Under the pieces are notes generated by a model that did no database searches, was not told where the DNA came from, and saw only the letters and a program-made list of their open reading frames with translations. Below, piece after piece: positions 1 to 8,674 of a DNA stretch of 45,521 nucleotides. The DNA is from Clostridium sp. CAG:288 (GTDB lineage: Bacteria; Bacillota_I; Bacilli_A; RFN20; CAG-288), in NCBI GenBank assembly GCA_000437395.1, contig FR898191.1:1-45521 (forward strand). Direction: 5' to 3'. Within the stretch, counting starts at the first letter, position 1. Every line of letters begins with the position of its first letter. A program made the translations under genes and the position numbers.

Positions 1-16
1 GGTGAGCTACAGCCCC
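1..16 (-). tRNA. 5' end of a tRNA gene (partial, possibly tRNA-Ala)
   Basis: Read on the minus strand from position 16 to 1 the sequence is GGGGCTGTAGCTCACC. This fits a seven-base acceptor strand, the U8-A9 link and the start of a D-stem (GCTC). The rest, including the anticodon, lies outside the window. The GGGGCTGTAGCTC start is common in bacterial tRNA-Ala, but identity cannot be proved from 16 bases. A tRNA, and not uvrA, therefore follows uvrB here. Confidence 0.5.
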
Positions 17-20
17 ATAT

Positions 21-49
21 AGCACTTTGCAGTGCTAAAAATAATTATA
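21..49 (-). promoter_or_regulatory. Putative tRNA promoter -10 and leader hairpin
   Basis: On the minus strand a TATAAT lies at 44-49, about 28 bases before the tRNA start. Between them is a perfect hairpin, AGCACT-GCAA-AGTGCT (21-36). No T-tract follows it, so it looks more like a leader stem than an intrinsic terminator for uvrB. No good -35 box is seen. Confidence 0.35.
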
Positions 50-80
50 CATTTGAATTTAAAGAAAAGAAACATTGAAA

Positions 81-2057
81 CTACAAAAGTGTAGCTTTTA
101 ATTCGAGCATTTCATCTCTCAATTCAGCTGCTTTTTCAAAATCCAACTCTTGTGAAGCTTTTTTCATGCTCTTTTCTATCTCGGATATAAGTTTAAATGT
201 TTCATTTCTAGTAAGTTTACCTTCAATTTTTCTTTTTTCTTTCTTATCATCAATAATATGAAGTGGTGGCTTAATAGGTTTAATAATTGTTTTAGGAGTA
301 ATATTGTGCTCCTCGTTATACTTCATTTGTATTTCTCTACGTCTATTTGTTTCCTTTATGCAATAATCCATTGAATCGGTAATTGTGTCGGCATACATAA
401 TTACTTTACCTTCAGCGTTTCTTGCTGCACGTCCAACAATTTGAATCAATGAACGTGATGAACGTAAGAATCCTTCTTTATCTGCATCCAAAATAGCAAT
501 CAAAGAAACTTCTGGAATATCCAAACCTTCTCTTAATAAGTTAATACCTACCAATACTTGATAATCACCTTTTCTTAACTTATAAATAATCTCAGTTCTT
601 TCCAAAGTTTTAATTTCGTGTTGTAAATAAGCAACTTTATAATTCTTTGTTTTTAAAAAGTCTGTTAAGTTCATAGCATCTTTAACAGTTAAAGTAACAA
701 CCATAACTCTTTCGTTTTTCTCAACACGTTGTTCAATTTCACCAATCAAGTCATATACAGGGTTGTTTTTATTGCTTCGAACTTCTATTTGAGGATCTAT
801 TAAACCTGTTGGTCTAATAATTTGCTCAATTACTTCACCATGTGTTTTTTCTAACTCATAATCACCTGGTGTTGCTGAAGTACAAATAACATTTTTTATA
901 TGACTTTCAAACTCATCAAATTTAAGTGGTCTATTATCTAAAGCACTAGGCAATCTAAAACCATAATCAACTAAAGTTTGTTTTCTGCTTCTATCACCGT
1001 TAAACATTCCTCTTATTTGAGAAAAGGTAACGTGTGATTCATCAACCATTAATAAGAAGTCGCTAGGGAAATAATCAAAAAGAGTAAAAGGAGTTTCACC
1101 TGGTGCTCTTCCGTCTATGTGTCGAGAATAATTTTCAATACCAGGGCAATACCCGAATTCTTCTAAAGATTCTAAATCGTGTCTTGTACGCATGTCCAAT
1201 CTTTCTTCTTCTAATAATTTTCCTTGTTCATGGAACTCGCCTAATCGTTGCATTAACTCTTCGCGTATTGTCTTACAAGCTTCTTTAACTCTAGCCATAC
1301 CTGAAGCGTGTTCATAAGCAGGATATACTGGATATGTTTCTAAAGTATGAATAATTTCTCCTGTCAAAGGTTTAACTATATCTATTTCATCTATTTCATC
1401 AAAATCAATATAAACTCTTACAATATAATCTTCTGTGGATGCTGGTGCGATTTCTAGCATATCTCCTTGCATCCTAAAAGTACCTGGCTTTAATTCCATG
1501 TTATTTCTTTCATACTGGGCATCTATTAATTTTGCAGATACTTTTTTCTTATCAAATTCTTCACCAACTCGTAAAGAGAAAACAAGATTTTTATATTCTT
1601 CAGGATCTGTTAAACCATATATTGAAGCAACTGATGCAACAACAATTGTATCTCTTCTTTCCAAAACAGAGTTAATTGCTGATGAACGCATCATTTCAAT
1701 TTCTTCGTTCATTTGAACAGATTTGTCTATATACGTATCTGTTTTTGGTAAATAAGCTTCTGGTTGATAAAAGTCGAAATTTGATACAAAATACTCAACT
1801 CTATTGTGTGGGAAAAGTTCTTTAAATTCAGCGTATAGTTGTCCTGCTAAAGTTTTATTGTGGACAAGAATCAAAGTTGGCCTTTGGACTCTTTGAATTA
1901 CGTTTGCCATTGTAAAAGTTTTTCCTGTACCAGTTGCACCTAAAAGAACTTGAAACTTTTTATTTTCTTCAAGTCCTTTTACTAATTTATCGATTGCTTG
2001 AGGTTGGTCCCCGGTCGGTTTGTAATTACTTACAAGTTCAAATTTTCTATTTTCCAT
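81..2057 (-). CDS. uvrB: UvrABC excinuclease subunit B
   Basis: UvrB is the damage-verifying helicase-like subunit of nucleotide excision repair. It is loaded on DNA by UvrA and then recruits UvrC. Its 658 residues are the usual family length. Visible are the Walker A GATGTGKT near residue 40, the DESH Walker B (LLMVDESHVTF), SF2 motifs V and VI towards the C-terminus (LREGLDIPEVSL, QIVGRAARN) and the C-terminal UVR coiled coil (ELDFEKAAELRDEM) that binds UvrC. The beta-hairpin reads YFVSNFDFYQPEAY, whereas most UvrB proteins have YYDYY, so three of four aromatic Tyr positions differ. The start is only 2 bases from the stop of the DUF3137 gene upstream, so the two are probably co-transcribed. 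uvrA is not the next gene downstream. Confidence 0.97.
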   Translation of the reverse strand: MENRKFELVSNYKPTGDQPQAIDKLVKGLEENKKFQVLLGATGTGKTFTMANVIQRVQRPTLILVHNKTLAGQLYAEFKELFPHNRVEYFVSNFDFYQPEAYLPKTDTYIDKSVQMNEEIEMMRSSAINSVLERRDTIVVASVASIYGLTDPEEYKNLVFSLRVGEEFDKKKVSAKLIDAQYERNNMELKPGTFRMQGDMLEIAPASTEDYIVRVYIDFDEIDEIDIVKPLTGEIIHTLETYPVYPAYEHASGMARVKEACKTIREELMQRLGEFHEQGKLLEEERLDMRTRHDLESLEEFGYCPGIENYSRHIDGRAPGETPFTLFDYFPSDFLLMVDESHVTFSQIRGMFNGDRSRKQTLVDYGFRLPSALDNRPLKFDEFESHIKNVICTSATPGDYELEKTHGEVIEQIIRPTGLIDPQIEVRSNKNNPVYDLIGEIEQRVEKNERVMVVTLTVKDAMNLTDFLKTKNYKVAYLQHEIKTLERTEIIYKLRKGDYQVLVGINLLREGLDIPEVSLIAILDADKEGFLRSSRSLIQIVGRAARNAEGKVIMYADTITDSMDYCIKETNRRREIQMKYNEEHNITPKTIIKPIKPPLHIIDDKKEKRKIEGKLTRNETFKLISEIEKSMKKASQELDFEKAAELRDEMLELKATLL

Positions 2058-2059
2058 GT

Positions 2060-2932
2060 TTATTCTTTTTCTTCGCCTTTTAAATCAAACTGCTTTATAG
2101 TTTCAAGAATTGGACTTACATCCTCTTTAAGGCTTTCTATAAGCTCTTCGTAATTGTTTCTAAATCTTTTAAATTCCATTCTGTTTTTTGACGAACTAAT
2201 TACTAAATAAAGCTTATTTTCTTGAATGCTATATAAAATATCTCCACTAATATTATTTATATTATTTTTAAGTCTATCAATAATTTGTGGAGTAATAACA
2301 TAGAAAGCATCGTGAGCATTAGACGCATAAGTTTTAATTTTATTGTTAAAATCAATATCTTCAAACTCAACTTTTTCTAATCCATTTTTTCTTAACGAAT
2401 GTCTTTTTAAATAGTCTTTTTCGTATAGATCTATTCTTGAATTAATAGTTTTATTATTATATTCAAATACCCACATACATCCCTTAAAATCTGTAACAGT
2501 AGTACTATTTTTACCACCCGATTGATGAGTCATTGATATATCTGCAGTTGTAAATTTAATACCTTTATAGATTCCACTTATCATATCTTCGCCACTATAA
2601 GTTGTACATGGAAAGAAATTTAAATCTCTTAAAAGTTCTTTATCAAATCTACCTTTTGGTTCGTAAACAATGTCATCGCCTAAAAATTTCTTTAAAATTT
2701 TAGGAACTATTTCATCTTTATATTTTTTCTTTATAGAAACGCTTAAAGCAACATTAAAAATTACAGCAATGAAAATAGCGATAAATATAGCAAAAAACAA
2801 ATCCGATGAAAGAGTAAATATTAAAATTCCAAAAAGAATAGCTAAAATTAAACAGACAATAAAATTTATTTTAGCCCTTTTGTTCATTGCCTCTAAATCA
2901 GTTTTTATTTTATCTTTTTCTTCATTTGTCAT
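2060..2932 (-). CDS. DUF3137 family membrane protein
   Basis: A 290-residue protein with two hydrophobic segments near the N-terminus (about residues 22-45 and 46-66). A soluble domain follows that resembles the DUF3137 family (FFPCTTYSGEDMISGIYKGI and the later TVTDFKGCMWVF). The molecular role is not established. DUF3137 genes are often found beside lemA, and that is the case here: lemA lies directly upstream on the same strand, with a hairpin terminator between them. The ribosome binding site TAGGTGAATT before the ATG supports this start. Downstream, uvrB follows after 2 bases. Family assignment is by memory of the family pattern and is fairly secure; function is unknown. Confidence 0.75.
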   Translation of the reverse strand: MTNEEKDKIKTDLEAMNKRAKINFIVCLILAILFGILIFTLSSDLFFAIFIAIFIAVIFNVALSVSIKKKYKDEIVPKILKKFLGDDIVYEPKGRFDKELLRDLNFFPCTTYSGEDMISGIYKGIKFTTADISMTHQSGGKNSTTVTDFKGCMWVFEYNNKTINSRIDLYEKDYLKRHSLRKNGLEKVEFEDIDFNNKIKTYASNAHDAFYVITPQIIDRLKNNINNISGDILYSIQENKLYLVISSSKNRMEFKRFRNNYEELIESLKEDVSPILETIKQFDLKGEEKE

Positions 2933-2963
2933 AATTCACCTACATTAGTTTGTCTAAATAAGT

Positions 2964-2988
2964 AAAAACCTCGTTATGAAAAACGAGG
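2964..2988 (-). terminator. Intrinsic terminator or attenuator after lemA
   Basis: On the minus strand a 7-bp stem CCTCGTT/AACGAGG with a six-base loop is followed by TTTTT. It lies between lemA and the DUF3137 gene. It probably reduces read-through, so the downstream genes would be expressed at a lower level. Confidence 0.75.
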
Positions 2989-2996
2989 CGATACTT

Positions 2997-3581
2997 TTAG
3001 AAATTCATTTCAACATCTGAACGTTTTTGATCTTCGGCTTGGAAGAAATCAGCTTTTGTTAAATGCATGGCATTTGCAACAATTGATCCAGGAAAAACAA
3101 TAATTGATTGATTATATCTTGATACGTTAGAGTTAAATAATCTTCTAGATGCTTGTAAATGTTCTTCAGCTTCAGTTATATCTGCTTGTAATTGTGAAAA
3201 AATTGAGTTTGCTTTAAGTTCAGGATACTTTTCAACTTGAAGATTAATTTGTTTAGCTAATTGGTCCATTTGAGCATTAGCCTCTGCCATTCTTTTGATA
3301 TCATCTGCTGAAGAATTTGTTGTAGTTCCTGTTCTCATTGCTGTAACTTCAACAAAAGCTTCTTTTTCATATTTAGCATATCCTTTAACAACATTAAGTT
3401 GCTTTGTTAATTTATCGAATCTTTTTGTTAAAGCAATATCAATTCCAGAAGCAGATTCATCAATCTTTACTTTCATTTTCTTAAATTTATTTGATGTACT
3501 TATCCACCAACAAATAACACCAATCACTATTATAACAACTACAATTGCTACAACAATTCCAATAATTAATCCTACATTCAT
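2997..3581 (-). CDS. lemA: LemA family protein
   Basis: A 194-residue protein with one N-terminal membrane anchor (residues about 3-26, an Ile/Val-rich stretch ending in CWW) and then a long helical domain. The helical domain has the LemA pattern: a predicted outer-surface coiled bundle with SASGIDIALTKRFD, LNVVKGYAKYE and SRRLFNSNVSRYNQSI. LemA proteins are widespread in Bacillota. Their function is poorly defined, although they often pair with membrane proteases or DUF3137 proteins. Here the partner is the DUF3137 gene just downstream. The start is preceded by AAGGAATATAAAAT. Length and domain layout are normal for the family. Confidence 0.9.
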   Translation of the reverse strand: MNVGLIIGIVVAIVVVIIVIGVICWWISTSNKFKKMKVKIDESASGIDIALTKRFDKLTKQLNVVKGYAKYEKEAFVEVTAMRTGTTTNSSADDIKRMAEANAQMDQLAKQINLQVEKYPELKANSIFSQLQADITEAEEHLQASRRLFNSNVSRYNQSIIVFPGSIVANAMHLTKADFFQAEDQKRSDVEMNF

Positions 3582-3628
3582 ATTTTATATTCCTTTCTAA
3601 CAAATAAAACATCATTGTTTTATTTTTT

Positions 3629-3664
3629 CAATTAGTACAACTAATTGATGTACATATTTTAGCA
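3629..3664 (-). promoter_or_regulatory. lemA extended -10 promoter with 19-bp palindrome
   Basis: The minus strand carries TGCTAAAAT (3656-3664), an extended -10. Just downstream, near the expected start of transcription, is CAATTAGT-ACA-ACTAATTG (3629-3647), a perfect 8-bp dyad with a 3-base centre. That geometry suggests an operator for a dimeric repressor. No -35 is obvious. A second weaker dyad, AATAAAAC/GTTTTATT (3603-3624), lies in the leader. Confidence 0.4.
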
Positions 3665-3784
3665 TATTCATAAAAGATATATAAAGTTATATTTATCGAA
3701 TATAATTAACACTATTTAATGGCAAAAAGCATCCAATAAACAAGTAAAAGCATTAAAATAGTTTTTTTTGTTTAAAATCAATGG

Positions 3785-3790
3785 TATTAT
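3785..3790 (+). promoter_or_regulatory. Extended -10 promoter for the TM2 gene
   Basis: TGGTATTAT gives an extended -10 (TATTAT). Transcription would begin near 3797, downstream of the in-frame GTG at 3794, which supports the ATG at 3812 as the start. Confidence 0.4.
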
Positions 3791-3811
3791 ATAGTGCAAA
3801 GGAAAATATAT

Positions 3812-4018
3812 ATGGATACTGGATTATTCTTAATTACACTTTTTCTAGGTTGGTTTGGAATCGACAAGTTTTACAAAGGTGGTAAATCAGCTTGGAGATA
3901 TTTCTTAGTTAAATTATTATGCACATTTATTTTCATCGGTATTATTTGGAACATATTTGATTTAATCCAAATTGCCAGAGGAAAATACGAATTAGATTTT
4001 AGAGAATATTTCGCTTAA
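3812..4018 (+). CDS. TM2 domain membrane protein
   Basis: A 68-residue protein with the TM2 layout: a first membrane helix GLFLITLFLGWFGIDKFY, a short basic loop (KGGKSAW), a second helix (LVKLLCTFIFIGIIWNIFD) and a charged tail (QIARGKYELD). The Gly-Asp-x-Phe-Tyr type motif at the end of helix one (FGIDKFYKG) is the family signature. The biological role of bacterial TM2 proteins is not known. The start at 3812 was chosen because AAAGGA lies about 8 bases before it, while a longer in-frame GTG at 3794 would lie above the transcript start. It is a single gene with its own terminator, convergent with the gene after it. Confidence 0.75.
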   Translation: MDTGLFLITLFLGWFGIDKFYKGGKSAWRYFLVKLLCTFIFIGIIWNIFDLIQIARGKYELDFREYFA

Positions 4019-4030
4019 TAATTACTTATT

Positions 4031-4058
4031 AGTTAAGGTGATGAGCCTTAACTTTTTT
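4031..4058 (+). terminator. Intrinsic terminator of the TM2 gene
   Basis: An 8-bp stem AGTTAAGG/CCTTAACT with a seven-base loop is followed by TTTTTT. Its T-tract overlaps the stop codon of the convergent TVP38 gene by two bases. Confidence 0.85.
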
Positions 4059-4815
4059 AATGCCTTATATGCAAAAATTTTAAGACTTTATCAACACATT
4101 TACTGACAAAACATTCTATTTTTTCACTGTATTTATAAGATAAAATAATAGCTATTATTACGCCTATAAAAGCTAAGACGTAAAGCATTATTCCCCACCA
4201 AGTATTATATGGAATTATTGTGCCTGACATTAAAAATATAGTACAAACTATAGATATAGGTCTTGTTATTATTTGAGTCATTAAAAAATATTTTAATGTC
4301 ATAGGCGTTATGCCTGCTACTAGGCATAAAGCATCATCAGGGAAGAAAGGTAATAAAAACATAGTAAAAAACACAGTGCGTTCTCTACCATGTGTCTTTG
4401 CCAAATATTTATTCATAGTCTCTTTTCCTATCATCCAACCAACAAATGGTTTTCCAAGCCATCTCCCCAAAAAGAAAGCTAAAATACTTGCTGGAATCAT
4501 TGCAGCAAGAGAGATAAAGAAAGTCCACCAAGGTCCAAATATTTGTGCACCAGCAACTATGGTTATAGCTGCCGGAATTGGAATAAAAGTCACTTGCAAG
4601 AATTGAATGCACCAATAAATAATGATTGAAACGGTTTTATATTTGTTTAATAGTTCTTTAATTTTTTCGATTGAATTTATTTTTTCTAAAAATCCAGTTT
4701 CTTTCATTACAAAATACACAATTAGAACAATTGCAGTTATAAATAATATACCAAATATAATTCTTAAGAACGTCTTTAAATCAAACCAACTTTTAATTTT
4801 TTCTAATATTTTCAT
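4057..4815 (-). CDS. TVP38/TMEM64 family (VTT domain) membrane protein
   Basis: A 252-residue integral membrane protein with about six hydrophobic segments. The central region has the VTT/DedA-like pattern: a re-entrant PIPAAITIVAGAQIFGPWW, then AFFLGRWLGKPFVGWMIGK and FLLPFFPDDALCLVAGITPM. The last contains the conserved F-P-D-D segment of the TVP38 family. These proteins are thought to move or scramble lipids, but no substrate can be read from sequence. It starts 28 bases after the stop of the large DUF4011-like gene on the same strand, so the two probably form an operon. No strong ribosome binding site is seen in front of it. Confidence 0.85.
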   Translation of the reverse strand: MKILEKIKSWFDLKTFLRIIFGILFITAIVLIVYFVMKETGFLEKINSIEKIKELLNKYKTVSIIIYWCIQFLQVTFIPIPAAITIVAGAQIFGPWWTFFISLAAMIPASILAFFLGRWLGKPFVGWMIGKETMNKYLAKTHGRERTVFFTMFLLPFFPDDALCLVAGITPMTLKYFLMTQIITRPISIVCTIFLMSGTIIPYNTWWGIMLYVLAFIGVIIAIILSYKYSEKIECFVSKCVDKVLKFLHIRH

Positions 4816-4843
4816 AATTACTACTTATTATGTTTCAAAAAAA

Positions 4844-7800
4844 CTAAACTAATCTAATCTTGTTATATTCTTTCAAAATGTATCCCTTATTCAATAAGTA
4901 GTTTATCGCTTTAGTATATGTTTCATTGAATATTGGGTCACTAGTTGAAGAAGCAAAGACATGCATTAATTCATTTAATAAAACATCTATTCTCACAAAA
5001 GAGAAGTTTAGTAAATAAGTATATATTGCTCTAACCATTTCTTCAATAGAAACATCTTCAATAGGTCTTTGTGAATGCAAAGATTTTTTTACTTCAATTT
5101 TTTCACCTGGTATATAGTAAAATTTATCTGATGTTAATTTGATTTTACCTAAATTCTTTTGATCAATTACATAATCATAGAATTCTTTGCCGTATAACAT
5201 TATTTTGTTACTATTAAAAGGAACTATTTTCTTTAGCAAAGTTTCATATTCGTGATTATTTAAAAGCTCTTTTATTTCAAACTCCGAAGGATAATCAGAA
5301 AAATTATTATAAATATCTGTTAATCTTTCTAAATATTTTTCTTTGCTTGGTGTTGCTAAATGTTCTTTAGTTTTTTTCACTTCTTTGTTTTCTTTTTCAA
5401 GTCTCTTTTGTTCTAACAATCCATTTATAACTTGACGTAAGTATAAATTTTTGTCATCCGCTAAAGCAATTTCCAAAGTGTTAATTATAATTGGCGTAAT
5501 TTCTAAAGTATCATTAATAATTCTTGGCATTAAATTACAATATGTCCATAAGCAATCATTATTTAAGAGATAAACTAAATCTGGTATTAAAATAAATGAT
5601 GGCTTTTCTGTTCCAGGCCTAATTAATGCTATAGGGAAAACATCGTTTTTATACTCGTAATTTAATTTTATATCGTAGTCTATTTTTATATCTTTAACTA
5701 AATCCTTCAAAACAGGTTCGACTTTTTTCCAATATCTCTTTTCAAGCAAATTAGAATAGTTTATTTCATAACATTTTTTTAACGTCTCTTCTTTTTCAAA
5801 GATAACAGCACTATTACCTAACATTAAAGCGTTAAAAAGTTGTATCACATTTAAACTTTCAAGATCTAAAATTATAACTATGTCATATTTAGCATTAGCA
5901 TAAGCGTAAACATCATCGTTTGAAACATAGTCGATAGGATAATAGTAAACTAATTTCTTTTGATATCTTGGATATATGTATGCTGTGTTATAAACACGTG
6001 AAGTTTTTGTTAATTTTCTTAACTCATCTTTAGTTCTATTTAGCTCATCTTTTTCACATTTTGCTTGTTGTAATTGTTCAATAGATTTAATTTCGTTAAT
6101 GTAATATAAAGACTCATATTCTTTTAAAATAGAAATGTATTTCTCTTCGTTTTCAATCCAAGCTTCTGAGCCTCCATATAAAGATTCATAATTTGTGTAA
6201 AAAGCCTCATAAAGTGAAAACATAAAGTCGTTTGTAAAGTTTGTTAAAGGTTGATTTAAATCACTATATTCATTGATATAATCTTTGAGATGATGAGAGG
6301 CATCTTTTAATTTTTGACTCAAGTTGCAATACTCTTCGAACTCTTCATAAGAAGCATTAATTTTAGCTTTGAAAGACATCTTCAATTCATCGTAAGTAAA
6401 GTCAGAATAATCATTATAATCGTGTGGATTAAACTCTTTATATTCATCAAAAAGAGTGTCTAATTCAAATCGTTTTTGTTGAATGCTTGGCAATATTATA
6501 TCATTCAGTTGTTTTCTATAATCACCATCAGTCATTACTTTTTTAACAAAATCGCTATTGAAGTTAATACTGTCATAAAGTTTAACTTGTCTTATAAAAT
6601 CATCTACGTAGCTTAAGGCATTTTCACAATAGATTATATCGTCGATACTTTTAATCTTTATTTGGTAATTTTCTTCGACAAAATTAATATAGCTATCCAC
6701 TTTTTGTAAATTTGTTTTATAACTATCTAAAAGTAGAATAAGTGATTTTAAATTCGCATGTGTCTTGGTCTTTAATTTTACTTTTAACTCTTTCTTAGCC
6801 TTTCGGTCTTTACTTTTTTCTTTTTCTAAAAGCGTCTCCCAATCATCCAAAAAGAAAGAGTTACTTGTCATATTTTCTATTGATAGTTTCAAACTACTAA
6901 TAGACTTAAATCCACTTTTTATTGCTGATAAAAGTTCAACTAACTTTTCATCATTGTCATAATTAAAATATATTAAAGGGAAACCATTGTATCTACAAAA
7001 AAGTTCAAAATGATTTTCGTATTCATCAAAGTCTCTCGGCTTTTCAATTTTAATAAATCCATTTGAGCTTTCACATAAATCTTTAGCACTATTAAAGAAA
7101 TCTTCTATGTTCTCATCAATCTTTTGTAAAAGAGCTTTTAATTTATCAAAATTTTCCTTACTGTTTTCTGTTTCTAATCCATAGAACGGATGATCAGCTA
7201 AAACGGTATCTTTTATAGATTTAGAATTATTAATTGTTTCTAAACATTCTCTATCTTCTAAAAAGTCATCGTATGAATAATCTGCTGCAATATTTATATC
7301 CAATGGGCTTACAAGATTTTTATCGTGCTTCATAATAGATTGAATTGCTTCAACTATAGTTTCACCAGTAGGAATAGAAATCATAGTTTTTTCTTCTTCC
7401 ATCATGTAAAAATCTTTTTGAATCTTGCTAAGTTCTAAAAATCTTGTTCCATCATAATTTAATGTAAAGTTGTCTTTTTCTATTTCGTTAAAAGCATCAA
7501 ATAACGACAGTTTATTATTTAATGTAGAATACGGATTAACAAAAGGTCTTAACTTTAACTTTTCTACTGTTTCATCAAATAATGTTTTATCACCAATTAC
7601 TAAAATGCTTTTTTCGTTTTTAATAGCTTTAGTCAGAACTTCTGTAAAAGCTTTTGTTTTAAGCTTTTCATCATTAATTTTTAAATTTAGAACACTGTTT
7701 TTTTGTAACTCTTCTTGAAGTTTAGATACTAAAGGCAAATTATCTTCAATTTTATTTGGCTCTTCTTTTAAATTTCTAATTGTTTTATAAGATAATATTG

Positions 7801-8521
7801 TATTACCCAAATTTGATATTCTTGCTAAAGCATTACTTTTTATAACGTTAGTTGTAATAATATATGTGCTTTCTTCTATTGCCCACAATAAATTTGCAAC
7901 TTTGTGAGATACAAAAGTGATATAGTCATAATAATCAAAAACTACTTTATTATAAGTAATATCTATTGAGTGTTCGTCTTGAATGAACCTTGCCAACGCT
8001 TCATTGAATATTGGTCCATCTGAAGTACATTTTATAAAAAATCCATTTTCGTTTTTTCTAAGTTTTCCTCTCAAGAAAAATAATGGACTCTTAACTAAAT
8101 TGTTATTTTTATCTCTATAAAATAGTGAACAAAATGTTAAATAAATATTTTTAGATAACATACTTTCTAAAGTGTTTATAGAATTAACGTAATTCGTTGT
8201 TAAATAAATTTTGCACTCATCTATCTTGGCACCGAAGGTAACGTTTCTTAACGCTTGTTCTAACTCGCTTTTTTGATAAATATTTTTATATTCTAAAAGC
8301 ACTTTTCCTGCATAAACACATTCTTGATTATCTTTTTTAAATGGTTTCTCGTCAAAAAGAGATGCAATTTGAATCTCATTCCATGAAGCCATTGCATAGA
8401 ATAAATCTTTATAATTAGGAGCTAATACTTCAAGTACTTTTTTTCCATCAGCAACAACATGTAGCAAATCATTGTCATACTGCCCATCGATTGCTTTTTG
8501 ATACTCATCATTAATATTCAT
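4844..8521 (-). CDS. Large DUF4011/DUF3320-like protein with degenerate helicase core
   Basis: A 1225-residue soluble protein, start supported by AACGAGG. By eye it follows the order of DUF4011-type SF1 helicases. There is an N-terminal DUF4011-like region (about 110-220, with SPLFFLRGKL). A segment at about 275-320 lines up with motif I and the following strand (KNEKSILVIGDKTLFDETV), but the GPPGTGKS loop is replaced by INDEKLKTK. A long helical insert covers 330-860. A motif-II-like strand YDIVIILDLES at 879 stands where DEASQ is expected. A short region like the Vsr-type nuclease domain lacks its acidic residues, and a C-terminal DUF3320-like domain (RPIEDVSIEEM from 1152) ends the protein. 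The second RecA domain seems missing. It is probably catalytically dead; its function is unknown. It is followed by the TVP38 gene. Confidence 0.5.
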   Translation of the reverse strand: MNINDEYQKAIDGQYDNDLLHVVADGKKVLEVLAPNYKDLFYAMASWNEIQIASLFDEKPFKKDNQECVYAGKVLLEYKNIYQKSELEQALRNVTFGAKIDECKIYLTTNYVNSINTLESMLSKNIYLTFCSLFYRDKNNNLVKSPLFFLRGKLRKNENGFFIKCTSDGPIFNEALARFIQDEHSIDITYNKVVFDYYDYITFVSHKVANLLWAIEESTYIITTNVIKSNALARISNLGNTILSYKTIRNLKEEPNKIEDNLPLVSKLQEELQKNSVLNLKINDEKLKTKAFTEVLTKAIKNEKSILVIGDKTLFDETVEKLKLRPFVNPYSTLNNKLSLFDAFNEIEKDNFTLNYDGTRFLELSKIQKDFYMMEEEKTMISIPTGETIVEAIQSIMKHDKNLVSPLDINIAADYSYDDFLEDRECLETINNSKSIKDTVLADHPFYGLETENSKENFDKLKALLQKIDENIEDFFNSAKDLCESSNGFIKIEKPRDFDEYENHFELFCRYNGFPLIYFNYDNDEKLVELLSAIKSGFKSISSLKLSIENMTSNSFFLDDWETLLEKEKSKDRKAKKELKVKLKTKTHANLKSLILLLDSYKTNLQKVDSYINFVEENYQIKIKSIDDIIYCENALSYVDDFIRQVKLYDSINFNSDFVKKVMTDGDYRKQLNDIILPSIQQKRFELDTLFDEYKEFNPHDYNDYSDFTYDELKMSFKAKINASYEEFEEYCNLSQKLKDASHHLKDYINEYSDLNQPLTNFTNDFMFSLYEAFYTNYESLYGGSEAWIENEEKYISILKEYESLYYINEIKSIEQLQQAKCEKDELNRTKDELRKLTKTSRVYNTAYIYPRYQKKLVYYYPIDYVSNDDVYAYANAKYDIVIILDLESLNVIQLFNALMLGNSAVIFEKEETLKKCYEINYSNLLEKRYWKKVEPVLKDLVKDIKIDYDIKLNYEYKNDVFPIALIRPGTEKPSFILIPDLVYLLNNDCLWTYCNLMPRIINDTLEITPIIINTLEIALADDKNLYLRQVINGLLEQKRLEKENKEVKKTKEHLATPSKEKYLERLTDIYNNFSDYPSEFEIKELLNNHEYETLLKKIVPFNSNKIMLYGKEFYDYVIDQKNLGKIKLTSDKFYYIPGEKIEVKKSLHSQRPIEDVSIEEMVRAIYTYLLNFSFVRIDVLLNELMHVFASSTSDPIFNETYTKAINYLLNKGYILKEYNKIRLV

Positions 8522-8607
8522 TATTCAACCTCGTTTAATATTCTAACATAATAACTAATATCTAATAAACATTAATATAATTCATTTGTATAAACTATTT
8601 AGATATA

Positions 8608-8659
8608 ACAAAAAATGATAGATATCATTTATAGCTTTAAACTATCGATATCTATCATT
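8608..8659 (-). terminator. Intrinsic terminator of the pullulanase gene
   Basis: The 13-bp arms AATGATAGATATC (8614-8626) and GATATCTATCATT (8647-8659) are perfect inverted copies. On the minus strand they are followed by a T-run (8610-8615). The inner ATAG/CTAT bases can extend the stem. Confidence 0.8.
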
Positions 8660-8674
8660 AAATTAAATTCTTAT

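Noticed and set aside
1435..1716. Open frames on the plus strand opposite uvrB and similar antisense frames opposite gyrA, dnaA, nrdD and mnmE
   Set aside because: They have no ribosome binding site, no recognisable family and lie wholly inside well-conserved genes on the other strand.
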